Shown here: piece after piece, positions 6,622 to 14,775 of the stretch | How the letters are laid out: every line of letters begins with the position of its first letter | How positions within the stretch are numbered: position 1 is the first letter of the stretch | Assembly (NCBI RefSeq): GCF_000421545.1 | Contig: NZ_ATXF01000001.1 | Location: forward strand, 20,562 to 84,561 | Reading direction: 5' to 3' | DNA from: Agromyces italicus DSM 16388 | Lineage (GTDB): Bacteria; Actinomycetota; Actinomycetes; Actinomycetales; Microbacteriaceae | DNA length: 64,000 nt | Position numbers and translations under genes: made by a program | The notes under the pieces: model-generated | Databases searched by the model: none | Seen by the model: the letters and a program-made list of their open reading frames with translations, nothing else | Told to the model about the DNA's origin: nothing

Positions 6622-8379
6622 GTGCGGATCGCTGTCGGAGCGGACGAGGGCGACCGGGTCGCCCTCGTCGACCTCGACGACCCCGGCGCGAGCGCCGAGG
6701 TGATCGGGCTGGCCGAGCTGCCGTCTCGCGCTGCGGCACTGGAGGCGGCCGGGCCCCGGTGGGTGTGGAGCGACACCCGACACTGGTATCCGATCCTGCT
6801 CCGCGCCGGGCTGCGCGTCGAGCGCTGCCATGACCTATTGCTCTGCGGGGCCATCCTCGAGGGCTCGGCAGATGCGCGCGAGCCCCGCGAGAGCGAGCGA
6901 GAACGGCCCGGATGGCTCGCCGCCGCCCCGACCCTCTCAGGGAGCACGATCGGCACGGCGTCATCGCCGCACGCAGGCGGGCCGACGGCACTCTTCGACC
7001 TCGGTGGCGGGCTCGGCCGTGGAGCCGCCGCGGACGCCGACCCTTCGGCCGTCCCACTCGATGGTATCGTCGCGGAGTATCGGCGGCAGGAGCGCCTGAC
7101 CGCCGGGAGCGCGAGGCCTCGCGCGATGCGCCTGCTCCTCGCCGCCGAGTCGGCCGGTGCACTCATCGGTGCCGAGATGCGGGCCGCGGGTCTTCCGTGG
7201 AGCCGAGACGTGCATGAGCGGATCCTCGAGGCCGAACTCGGCCCGAGACCGAAACCGGGGTGGAAGCCCGAGCGCATGGCGGTGCTCGCGACCGAGGTCC
7301 GCAGCGCACTCGGGCAGACCTCGGTGAACCTCGACTCGCAGGCCGAGTTGCTCCGCGCCCTTCGAAACGCGGGTATTCAAGTCGACTCCACCGCGAAATG
7401 GGAGCTTCACGAGCACGACCATCCCGCCATCGCCCCGTTGCTCGCCTACAAGCGCTCGGCGCGTCTCCTGAGCGCCAACGGCTGGGCCTGGCTCGACGAG
7501 TGGATCGCCGACGGCCGGTTCCGTCCCGACTACGTCCCGGGCGGCACGGCCACGGGGCGCTGGGCGACCTCGGGCGGGGGAGCGTTGCAGCTACCGAAGA
7601 TCGTCCGCGCCGCAGTGGTGGCCGATCCGGGCTGGTCGCTGGTCGTCGCCGACGCAGCGCAGCTCGAGCCCCGGGTGCTCGCCGCGCTCGCCCACGACGA
7701 GGCGATGGCGACCGCTGCGCGCGGCCGCGACATCTACCGGGGAATCGTCGACGACGGCGTGGTCGAGACGCGCGACCAGGCGAAGGTCGCGATCCTCGGG
7801 GCGATGTACGGCGCCACGACGGGTGACAGCGGGCGGCTCGTGCCGCGGCTCGCCCGCGCCTACCCGCGAGCGATGGCGCTCGTCGATCGGGCGGCCGCGA
7901 CGGGGGAGCGCGGTGCACAGGTCACCACCAACCTCGGCCGGTCCTCACCCTTCCCTCCCGCGTCGTGGCACGCGGCGCAGGCCCGCGCGAGCGAGCCCGA
8001 CGCGACGCCGTCCGACGAGCGTCGTGCCCGCAGCGTCGCGCGCGACTGGGGCAGGTTCACCCGCAACTTCGTCGTGCAGGGCAGCGCTGCCGAGTGGGCG
8101 CTCTGCTGGATGGCCGCGCTGCGCACCCGCCTCGCCCGCGTTCCGCCGACGACACCGGCCGCCGAGCGATCCGGGCCGGTCTTCAGCGCCGCGCCGCATC
8201 TCGTCTACTACCTGCACGACGAGATCATCGTGCACACCCCGAACGAGTACGCCGAGGCGGTCGCCGTCGCCGTACGCGAGAGCGCCGAGGGCGCAGGCCG
8301 ACTGCTCTTCGGCGACTTCCCGGTCGACTTCCCGCTCGACCTCGCGATCGTTGACAGCTACGCGATGGCCGACGGCTGA
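6622..8379 (+). CDS. Bifunctional 3'-5' exonuclease/DNA polymerase, family A
   Basis: 585 residues from GTG 6622. The C-terminal half carries the three polymerase A motifs: motif A in VVADAAQLEPRVLAALA, motif B in RDQAKVAILGAMYGATTG, motif C in YLHDEIIVHTP. The length is far below that of PolA (about 900) and there is no 5'-3' exonuclease domain. It fits an actinobacterial PolA paralogue family. The N-terminal ~170 residues correspond to the proofreading domain, but I cannot identify intact DEDD exonuclease residues there. A role in repair synthesis is inferred. Its end overlaps the convergent PadR gene by 22 nt. Confidence 0.8.
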   Translation: MRIAVGADEGDRVALVDLDDPGASAEVIGLAELPSRAAALEAAGPRWVWSDTRHWYPILLRAGLRVERCHDLLLCGAILEGSADAREPRESERERPGWLAAAPTLSGSTIGTASSPHAGGPTALFDLGGGLGRGAAADADPSAVPLDGIVAEYRRQERLTAGSARPRAMRLLLAAESAGALIGAEMRAAGLPWSRDVHERILEAELGPRPKPGWKPERMAVLATEVRSALGQTSVNLDSQAELLRALRNAGIQVDSTAKWELHEHDHPAIAPLLAYKRSARLLSANGWAWLDEWIADGRFRPDYVPGGTATGRWATSGGGALQLPKIVRAAVVADPGWSLVVADAAQLEPRVLAALAHDEAMATAARGRDIYRGIVDDGVVETRDQAKVAILGAMYGATTGDSGRLVPRLARAYPRAMALVDRAAATGERGAQVTTNLGRSSPFPPASWHAAQARASEPDATPSDERRARSVARDWGRFTRNFVVQGSAAEWALCWMAALRTRLARVPPTTPAAERSGPVFSAAPHLVYYLHDEIIVHTPNEYAEAVAVAVRESAEGAGRLLFGDFPVDFPLDLAIVDSYAMADG

Positions 8380-8972
8380 GTGGTCGGATCCTCGGGCGCC
8401 GCCGCAGGACGCCTGCCCCGGCGTGGGCGTTCGAGGGTCGGGGCGAACGCGAGCGAGTCACCCGGTGCCGCGCCGAGCACTCCGGCCTCGAGCCAGCCGA
8501 TCGCGGCACGGGCACGTGCGGCGTCGGCCGCCGCTGCGAGCCGGGCGAGTTCGGCGGGGGTGCCGGGGTCGCCGCCGGCCGCGTGCGCTTCCGACTCCGC
8601 AAGTCGCGCCCTCCACCGCTCGCGCTCCGCCGTGACGATCGGGCGTTCGTCGATCTCGGGCAGCGAGGCTGCGATCAGCACACGGTCGACCGTCTCGTCC
8701 CAAGGATCTGCGCCCGAAGCATCCGCGCCATCGAGCCAGGCGCGTGCGACGCGTGCGCCCGCCTCGGTGAGGCGATGCAGGGGCAGCCCGTCGGCCGTGG
8801 CGCCGGCCGATTCGATGAGGCCGGCCTTCGAGGCGCGTTCGAGCGTCGCGTAGCTCTGCCCGACGTTGACGCGGCGCCGGCCACCCGTTCTCGTCGCGAG
8901 GGCGCCGTGGAGTTGGAAGCCATACGCCGGCGCGGCGAGCAGGATGGCGAGGAGGGCTTCCCTGACGGCCAT
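8358..8972 (-). CDS. PadR-family transcriptional regulator
   Basis: 204 residues from ATG 8972, with an agaggag ribosome site just upstream. The N-terminal winged helix reads MAVREALLAILLAAPAYGFQLH, then VGQSYATLERASKAGLI and GLPLHRLTEAGARVARAWL, all typical of PadR. The C-terminal part is a longer helical dimerisation region, like PadR subfamily 2 (Vir_act_alpha_C). The ligand is unknown. A perfect palindrome (8984-8995) between the putative -10 box and the start codon is a likely autoregulatory operator. The remaining open frame upstream is a shadow of the DUF3145 gene. Confidence 0.8.
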   Translation of the reverse strand: MAVREALLAILLAAPAYGFQLHGALATRTGGRRRVNVGQSYATLERASKAGLIESAGATADGLPLHRLTEAGARVARAWLDGADASGADPWDETVDRVLIAASLPEIDERPIVTAERERWRARLAESEAHAAGGDPGTPAELARLAAAADAARARAAIGWLEAGVLGAAPGDSLAFAPTLERPRRGRRPAAAPEDPTTQPSAIA

Positions 8973-8983
8973 CGGGTCTCCTC

Positions 8984-8995
8984 TCGAACGTTCGA
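8984..8995 (-). promoter_or_regulatory. Palindromic candidate operator of the padR gene
   Basis: TCGAACGTTCGA, a perfect 12-bp palindrome, 11 bp upstream of the PadR start codon and just downstream of a TATGCT -10-like box (9012-9007, minus strand). Position suggests autorepression. Confidence 0.45.
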
Positions 8996-9186
8996 ATACC
9001 TCACCGAGCATAGTGTTCGCGGCGCACGAGACGTCGCAGCGCACCGGATCGGCGCGCAACCTTGTGAACCGCCCTGATCCGGGGCATAATCGGCGATGCG
9101 GCGCTTGTCGCACACAATCGAACATCCGGCCACCCGCCGTTCCGAGGTCGTAGGGGAAGACGCACCTCAGCAGAACGGAGAAGGAG

Positions 9187-9708
9187 ATGGCAGAGACGGT
9201 CGTGCGGGCCGCACGCACCGCGCGTGGCGTGCTGTTCGTGCACTCCTCGTCGCGGGCGCTCTGTCCGCATGTCGAGTGGGCCGCGGGGCGTGCGCTCGGC
9301 GTACCCGTGAACTTCGATTGGCAGGAGCAACCCGTGCTTCGCGGCGCCATGCGCGCCGAGTTCTTCTGGGAGGGCGAACCCGGCACCGGCGCCAAGATCG
9401 CCTCGGCGCTGCGCGGCTGGGAGCAGCTGCGATTCGAGGTGAGCGAGGACCCGACGCCCGGCAACGACGGCGCGAGGTGGATGCACACGCCCGAACTCGG
9501 CGTCTTCTTCGCGCAGACCGATGCGGCGGGCAACACCGTGATCCCTGAGGATCGCATCCGCTATGCCCTCGAGGTCGGCGGGCTCGACGCGCTCGAGGTG
9601 CACCGAGAACTGCGGCTCGCACTCGGCCAGGCGTGGGATGACGAACTCGAGCCGTTCCGGCATGCGAGCGACTTCGCCCCTGTCGTCTGGCTGCACCAGG
9701 TGGGGTGA
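9187..9708 (+). CDS. DUF3145 domain-containing protein
   Basis: 173 residues from ATG 9187, with a strong ggagaaggag ribosome site. It matches the actinobacteria-specific DUF3145 family: RGVLFVHSSSRALCPHVEWA near the start, then NFDWQEQPVLRGAMRAEFFW, GTGAKIASALRGWEQLRFEV and DDELEPFRHASDFAPV. It is soluble, with no known catalytic motif and no assigned function. It converges on fabF across a strong hairpin. Confidence 0.85.
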   Translation: MAETVVRAARTARGVLFVHSSSRALCPHVEWAAGRALGVPVNFDWQEQPVLRGAMRAEFFWEGEPGTGAKIASALRGWEQLRFEVSEDPTPGNDGARWMHTPELGVFFAQTDAAGNTVIPEDRIRYALEVGGLDALEVHRELRLALGQAWDDELEPFRHASDFAPVVWLHQVG

Positions 9709-9797
9709 GGAACCGAGGGCCCGCTGCGGCGCGACGCGGAGGTCGGATGGACCAGTCCCCGGCGGCCGTACGAGTGAAGCAGCCGGCCCGACGACGA

Positions 9798-9832
9798 CGA
9801 AGGTCCCGGTGCGAGACGCACCGGGACCTTCG
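9798..9832. terminator. Bidirectional terminator hairpin between DUF3145 and fabF
   Basis: A perfect 16-bp stem with a 3-nt loop (9798-9813 pairs with 9817-9832), placed between two convergent genes. No long U run, as is usual in actinobacteria. Confidence 0.8.
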
Positions 9833-9848
9833 CCACGCGTAGCCGGCG

Positions 9849-11084
9849 TCAGACCGAACGGAACCCGACGACCGCGTTGTGCCCGCCGAACCCGAACGAG
9901 TTCGAGATCGCGACGAGCTCGCCGTCGGCGAGCGTGCGCGGCTCGCGCACCACGTCGAGCGGGATCTCCGGGTCGAGCTCGGTGACGTTGATCGTCGGGG
10001 GAGCGGTGCGCTCGTGCAGCGCGAGCACCGTGAACATCGCCTCGATCGCCCCTGCGCCGCCGAGAAGGTGCCCGGTCGAGGCCTTCGTCGCGCTGATCGC
10101 GATGCGGTCGAGGTGTTCGCCGAAGACCGCGCGGAGGGCCGTGTACTCGGCGATGTCACCGACCGGGGTGCTCGTCGCGTGCACGTTGACGTGGGCGACA
10201 TCACCCGGAGTGAGACCGGCTGACGCGAGGGTCGCTCGCATCGCTCGCGAGGCGCCGAGACCCGAAGGATCGGGTGCGGTGATGTGGTAAGCGTCGCTCG
10301 TGACGGCGCCGCCGAGCAGCTCGGCGTAGATGCGAGCGCCGCGCGCCTTGGCGTGCTCCTCGGTTTCGACGACGAGCGCAGCGGCGCCCTCGCCCATCAC
10401 GAAGCCGTCGCGGCTGACATCGTACGGACGCGAGGCGGTCGCCGGGTCGTCGTTGCGCTTCGAGAGCGCCTGCATCGACGCGAACGAGGCGATGGTGATC
10501 GGGTGGATCGCCGCCTCGGAGCCGCCGGCGATGACGACGTCGGCCTCGCCCGCCTGCAACTGGTTGTAGGCGTTGACCAACGATTCGGTGCTCGATGCGC
10601 ACGCCGAGACGACGGTGCGGATGCCGGCGCGAGCGTGCAGGTCCATGCCGACCGCCGCGCCGGGGCCGTTCGGCATGAGCATCGGCACGGTCATGGGCAG
10701 CACGCGACGGGGGCCGCGCTCACGCAGCGTGTCCCATGCGTCGAGCAGCGTCCAGACGCCGCCGATGCCGGTCGCCCAGTCGACGGCGAGCCGCTCGGGC
10801 TCGACCTCAGGGGCACCTGCGTCGGCCCAGGCCTCACGGCCGGCGATGAGGGCGAACTGGCTCGAGGGATCGAGACGCTTCATCTCGTGACGCTCGAGCA
10901 CCTCGGAGGCGGGGACCTTGGCGGTCGCCGCGAAGGTCACGGGCAGTTCGAGCTCGGCAACCCAGTCGTGCTCCAGGGCACGGGCGCCGGATTCGCCGGC
11001 GAGCAGCGCGTTCCAGCTGTCACGAGCGGTGCCGCCGATGGGCGAGGTCGCACCGATACCCGTGATGACGATCTTTTTGGTCAT
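9849..11084 (-). CDS. fabF: 3-oxoacyl-ACP synthase II (FabF)
   Basis: 411 residues from ATG 11084. It condenses malonyl-ACP with a growing acyl-ACP in FAS II. The catalytic triad is visible as Cys162 (VVSACASSTES), His302 (NVHATSTPVGD) and His339 (KASTGHLLGGAG), and the GFGGHNAV C-terminal motif is present. It is the last gene of fabD-fabH-acpP-fabF, 80 bp after acpP, and ends at the bidirectional hairpin. Confidence 0.95.
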   Translation of the reverse strand: MTKKIVITGIGATSPIGGTARDSWNALLAGESGARALEHDWVAELELPVTFAATAKVPASEVLERHEMKRLDPSSQFALIAGREAWADAGAPEVEPERLAVDWATGIGGVWTLLDAWDTLRERGPRRVLPMTVPMLMPNGPGAAVGMDLHARAGIRTVVSACASSTESLVNAYNQLQAGEADVVIAGGSEAAIHPITIASFASMQALSKRNDDPATASRPYDVSRDGFVMGEGAAALVVETEEHAKARGARIYAELLGGAVTSDAYHITAPDPSGLGASRAMRATLASAGLTPGDVAHVNVHATSTPVGDIAEYTALRAVFGEHLDRIAISATKASTGHLLGGAGAIEAMFTVLALHERTAPPTINVTELDPEIPLDVVREPRTLADGELVAISNSFGFGGHNAVVGFRSV

Positions 11085-11164
11085 GACGAAAACACTCCGG
11101 GGAGGAAGGCGAAGGAAACGGATCGAGCGGGCCGGGCGAAGCCGCGGCCCGCTCGTCGCGGCGA

Positions 11165-11413
11165 CTAGGCCTGGGCCTTGACGATGAAGCTGACGGCGTC
11201 ACCGACGGTCTTGAGGTTCTTGACCTCTTCGTCGGGGATCTTCACGTCGAACTTCTCTTCGGCGTTGACGACGATGGTCATCATCGAGATCGAGTCGATG
11301 TCGAGGTCGTCGGTGAACGACTTGTCCAGCTCAACCGTGTCGGTTGCGATGCCGGTCTCGTCGTTGATGAGCTCGGCCAGGCCGGCAAGCACTTCTTCGG
11401 TGGACAATGCCAT
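11165..11413 (-). CDS. acpP: Acyl carrier protein
   Basis: 82 acidic residues from ATG 11413, with a caaggagaag ribosome site. The phosphopantetheine attachment site is Ser41 in DDLDIDSISMM. It carries acyl chains between FabD, FabH, FabF and the other FAS II enzymes. It sits between fabH and fabF, as in Streptomyces and other actinobacteria. Confidence 0.95.
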   Translation of the reverse strand: MALSTEEVLAGLAELINDETGIATDTVELDKSFTDDLDIDSISMMTIVVNAEEKFDVKIPDEEVKNLKTVGDAVSFIVKAQA

Positions 11414-11480
11414 GGTTCTTCTCCTTGAGGGGTGTCTCGTTTTGACCGAGAGACAGTCTAGATGGACAGGGGTCGGCGGT

Positions 11481-12485
11481 TCAGGGGAGAACCACCACTT
11501 GGGCGCCGAACACGAGGCCCGCGCCGAAGCCGATCTGGAGGGCGAGGCCCCCGGAAAGTTCAGGATGCTCTTCGAGCAGACGGTGCGTCGCGAGCGGGAT
11601 CGATGCCGCCGAGGTGTTGCCGGTCGTCGCGATGTCACGGGCGATGACGACGGAATCGGGCAGCTTCAACTGCTTCGCGAACTCGTCGATGATGCGCATG
11701 TTCGCCTGATGGGGGATGAAGGCGGCGAGGTCGGCGCCCGTGACGCCGGCGGCATCCAGTGCCTGCTTCGCGACCTTCGCCATGTCCCAGACGGCCCAGC
11801 GGAAGACTGTCTGGCCCTCCTGGCGCAGGGTCGGCCACTCGGCGGTGCCGTCACGGAACTCGACGAGCGTGCCGTTCATGCCGACCGCAGCCGCCTTCGA
11901 ACCGTCGGAGCCCCACACCGTTCGGGCGATCCCGGGCGTGTCGCTCGGGCCGATGACCGCCGCGCCGGCGCCGTCGCCGAGCAGGAACGAGATGCTCCGA
12001 TCGGTCGGGTCGACGACGTCCGAGAGCTTCTCGGCGCCGATCACGAGGGCGTAGTGCGCACCGCCGGTGCGGATCAGGGCGTCGGCCTGGGCGACCGCGT
12101 AGGCGTAACCCGCGCACGCGGCGTTGCTGTCGTAGGCCGCTGCGGGATTCGCGCCCACCCGGTCGGCGACGACCGCGGCCATCGACGGGGTCTGCTGCAC
12201 GTTCGAGATCGTCGCGACGATGACGAGGTCGATGAGCTCGGGCGCGACGCCCGAGCGCTCGATCGCCTCCTTCGCGGCCTCGGTCGCGAGATCGAGTGCC
12301 GACACCTCGGCCCCGGCACGGGCGCGGGTGATGATGCCGGTGCGCTGCTGGATCCACTCGTCGGAGGAGTTGATCGGCCCGATGAGCTCTTCGTTCGGCA
12401 CCGCGTTCTCGCCACGGGCTGCGCCGAGGGCGTAGATGCGGGTGTACGCGGGTCCGTGCGACTGCTGGAGCGTTGGTCTCGTCAT
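11481..12485 (-). CDS. fabH: 3-oxoacyl-ACP synthase III (FabH)
   Basis: 334 residues from ATG 12485. It starts fatty-acid synthesis by condensing an acyl-CoA primer with malonyl-ACP. The Cys-His-Asn triad is seen at Cys124 (SNAACAGYAYA), His259 (FIPHQANMRI) and Asn290 (ATTGNTSAAS). Use of branched primers is common in the group but cannot be read here. The gap to fabD is 24 bp, so the genes are co-transcribed. Confidence 0.95.
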   Translation of the reverse strand: MTRPTLQQSHGPAYTRIYALGAARGENAVPNEELIGPINSSDEWIQQRTGIITRARAGAEVSALDLATEAAKEAIERSGVAPELIDLVIVATISNVQQTPSMAAVVADRVGANPAAAYDSNAACAGYAYAVAQADALIRTGGAHYALVIGAEKLSDVVDPTDRSISFLLGDGAGAAVIGPSDTPGIARTVWGSDGSKAAAVGMNGTLVEFRDGTAEWPTLRQEGQTVFRWAVWDMAKVAKQALDAAGVTGADLAAFIPHQANMRIIDEFAKQLKLPDSVVIARDIATTGNTSAASIPLATHRLLEEHPELSGGLALQIGFGAGLVFGAQVVVLP

Positions 12486-12509
12486 GCTCGGCTTTCTCGT
12501 GATGAGGGG

Positions 12510-13430
12510 TCAGGCGGCCTGATCGATGAGCTCGATCGCGGCGGCGAGGTCGTCGGGAGTCTTCACGGCGACGGTGGGCACGCCCTTGAGGGCGCGCTTC
12601 GCGAGCCCGACGAGCGCTCCGGCCGGCACGAGCTCGATGATGCCGGTCACCCCGGCCGCGGCGAAGGACTCCATGCAGCGATCCCAACGGACGGGCGAGG
12701 AGACCTGTCCGACGAGCAGTTCGAGGAAGGTCGCACCGGATGTCACGCGGCCGCCGTCGCGGTTGGTCCACAGCGGCAGACCGGGGTCGGCGGGCGCGAG
12801 CGTCGCGGCGCGCTGCGCGAGACGCTCGACCGCGGGCTGCATGTAGTGGGTGTGGAAGGCGCCGGCGACTTGCAGCGGGATGACCCGAGCCCCGGCCGGC
12901 GGCTCGGCCCGCAGCTCATCGAGCGCATCGAGTGCGCCCGCGACGACGATCTGGCCGCCGCCGTTGAAGTTCGCCGGCTCGAGCCCGAGCTCGGCGAGGC
13001 GCGCGAGAAGTTCTGCCTCGTCGGCCCCGATGACGGCGCTCATGCCGGTCGCGACCTGCGCCGCGGCATCCGCCATGGAGCGCCCGCGTTCGGCGACGAA
13101 GCCGATCGCGTCGGCGTCGCTGAGCACCCCCGCGCCGGCCGCGGCGGTGATCTCGCCGACCGAGTGGCCCGCGATACCGCCGATGCGCGCAGCGCGACCG
13201 TCGGCGAGCAGGCTGCCGAGCGTGAGCAGACCGGCCGCGACGATGAGCGGCTGGGCGACCGAGGTGTCGCGGATCGTGTCGGCGTCGCTGACGGTGCCGT
13301 GCGCGGCCAGATCGAGGCCCGCGGCGGTGGAGAAGCCGTCGAGGCGCTCGGCGTAGCCGGGCACGTCGAGCCAGGGGGCGAGGAATCCGGGGGTCTGAGA
13401 GCCCTGTCCAGGGCAGACGACGACGATCAC
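12510..13430 (-). CDS. fabD: Malonyl-CoA:ACP transacylase (FabD)
   Basis: 306 residues from GTG 13430; the adjacent GTG at 13433 is the alternative. The protein begins VIVVVCPGQGSQTPGF, has the nucleophile Ser90 in GIAGHSVGEITAA and the catalytic His in VAGAFHTHYM (about 193). It loads malonate from CoA onto ACP. There is no good ribosome site, but a CAGACT -10-like box lies 6 nt before GTG 13430, so the transcript may be leaderless. First gene of the fab operon, 125 bp after the FasR-type regulator. Confidence 0.93.
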   Translation of the reverse strand: MIVVVCPGQGSQTPGFLAPWLDVPGYAERLDGFSTAAGLDLAAHGTVSDADTIRDTSVAQPLIVAAGLLTLGSLLADGRAARIGGIAGHSVGEITAAAGAGVLSDADAIGFVAERGRSMADAAAQVATGMSAVIGADEAELLARLAELGLEPANFNGGGQIVVAGALDALDELRAEPPAGARVIPLQVAGAFHTHYMQPAVERLAQRAATLAPADPGLPLWTNRDGGRVTSGATFLELLVGQVSSPVRWDRCMESFAAAGVTGIIELVPAGALVGLAKRALKGVPTVAVKTPDDLAAAIELIDQAA

Positions 13431-13463
13431 CACCCCAGTCTGCCAATCACCGGCGCCCGAGTG

Positions 13464-13473
13464 GTGTGCACAC
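13464..13473 (-). promoter_or_regulatory. Palindrome in the fasR-fabD gap
   Basis: GTGTGCACAC, a perfect 10-bp palindrome about 34 bp upstream of the fabD start. In Streptomyces, FasR binds the gap between its own gene and fabD; this is a candidate operator here. Inference from position only. Confidence 0.35.
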
Positions 13474-13555
13474 GCTACAAGCTCTTCGCGAAACCCTTGT
13501 GTCGACGGCACAGCGTGACGTCGAGACGCGCGTGAACGCTCCGTCGGCGCCGTGA

Positions 13556-14764
13556 TCAGGGCCGACGCGGGGCGCCGTGCTCGTGATCGCTCATCGAACC
13601 GATGATGAGCGCCGACTGGAGGATGAGTGCCTCGCGGGCGCCCGTGGCATCCCACCCGATCACATCGGAGACGCGCTTCAGGCGGTACCTCACGGTGTTC
13701 GGGTGCACGAACAGCTCGCGCGCCGTCGCCTCGAGTGATCGACCGTTGTCGAGATAGCTCCACAACGTCGTGAGCAGTTCGGTCGAGTGCGCCCGCAGCG
13801 GGCGGTAGATGCGGTGCACGAGAGTCGCCCGTGCGAGAGGGTCGCCGGCGAGTGCCCGCTCGGGGAGCAGGTCGTCGGCGTGAACCGGCCGCGGCGCGTT
13901 GCGCCACGATCGTGCGACGGCGAAGCCCGCCAGGGCCGCCTTGGCGCTCTTCGACGCATCGACGAGGTTCGGCACCGCGTGCCCAAGAACGAGATGTCCC
14001 TGGCCGAAATGCGGTTCGAGCTGCGCGGCGATCTCCATGAACGTCAGGGCCGGTGCGGTGCCGATCGACTCCTCGGTCTCGCGGGCGAGCGGGTCGGCCC
14101 GGCCGATCACCAGCACGAGGCGATTGCCCTGCACGCCGATGAGGACATCTGCGTGCATGTGGCGTGCCGCGCGTCGCACGTGGTCGACGTCGAGCTGCTT
14201 CGGCGCGGTGCCGACGAGCACGGCGACCTCGCCGTGCCCGTGCCAGCCGAGGGCGGCGATGCGGCTCGGCAACTCGTCGTCGGCCTCGCCCGAGAGGATC
14301 GAGTCGACGACGAGCGCCTCGAGCCGCGCGTCCCAGAGGCCGCGCGCCTCGGCGGCACGCGCGTAGACGTCGGCCGCGGCGAAGGCGATCTCGCGCGAGT
14401 AGAGCAGTATCGCCTCGCGGAGCGGTTCGCCGCCGTCCTTCACGCGGTCTTCGACGACCTCGACCGTCACCCTGATGAGCTGCAGCGTCTGCTGGAGGCT
14501 CACCGACCGCAGCAGCTCACGAGGAGCCGCGCCGAACACGTCGGCGGCGATCCAGGGCGTCGATCGAGGGTCGTCGAACCACGCGATGAACGAGGAGATG
14601 CCTGCCTGGGCGACGAGACCGACCGCGGAGCGGCGGCTCGGAGGCATGTCGCCGTACCACGGCAACGTGTCTTCGAGTCGCTTGAGCGTCGCGGTCGCGA
14701 GTTCGCCCGCGATGGTCCGTAACCACGCGAGCGTCTCCGCCTTCGTCTTCGGTTTCGTCGCCAC
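13556..14764 (-). CDS. fasR: PucR-type transcriptional regulator, FasR-like
   Basis: 402 residues from GTG 14764; the frame is open far upstream but only as a shadow of aceE. The C-terminal PucR-type helix-turn-helix is clear: SLEATARELFVHPNTVRYRLK, followed by VSDVIGWD. The N-terminal and central parts are the sensory region with a GGDEF-like CdaR fold. Its place, directly before fabD, is that of FasR (SCO2386), the activator of fatty-acid synthesis in Streptomyces. It follows aceE by 11 bp, so it may also be read from the aceE promoter. Confidence 0.85.
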   Translation of the reverse strand: MATKPKTKAETLAWLRTIAGELATATLKRLEDTLPWYGDMPPSRRSAVGLVAQAGISSFIAWFDDPRSTPWIAADVFGAAPRELLRSVSLQQTLQLIRVTVEVVEDRVKDGGEPLREAILLYSREIAFAAADVYARAAEARGLWDARLEALVVDSILSGEADDELPSRIAALGWHGHGEVAVLVGTAPKQLDVDHVRRAARHMHADVLIGVQGNRLVLVIGRADPLARETEESIGTAPALTFMEIAAQLEPHFGQGHLVLGHAVPNLVDASKSAKAALAGFAVARSWRNAPRPVHADDLLPERALAGDPLARATLVHRIYRPLRAHSTELLTTLWSYLDNGRSLEATARELFVHPNTVRYRLKRVSDVIGWDATGAREALILQSALIIGSMSDHEHGAPRRP

Positions 14765-14775
14765 CTCGTCGCCCG

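Noticed and set aside
11178..13535. 785-codon open frame antisense to fabD-fabH-acpP
   Set aside because: Arg/Gly/Asp-rich shadow with no recognisable domain; the minus-strand genes all have intact catalytic motifs.
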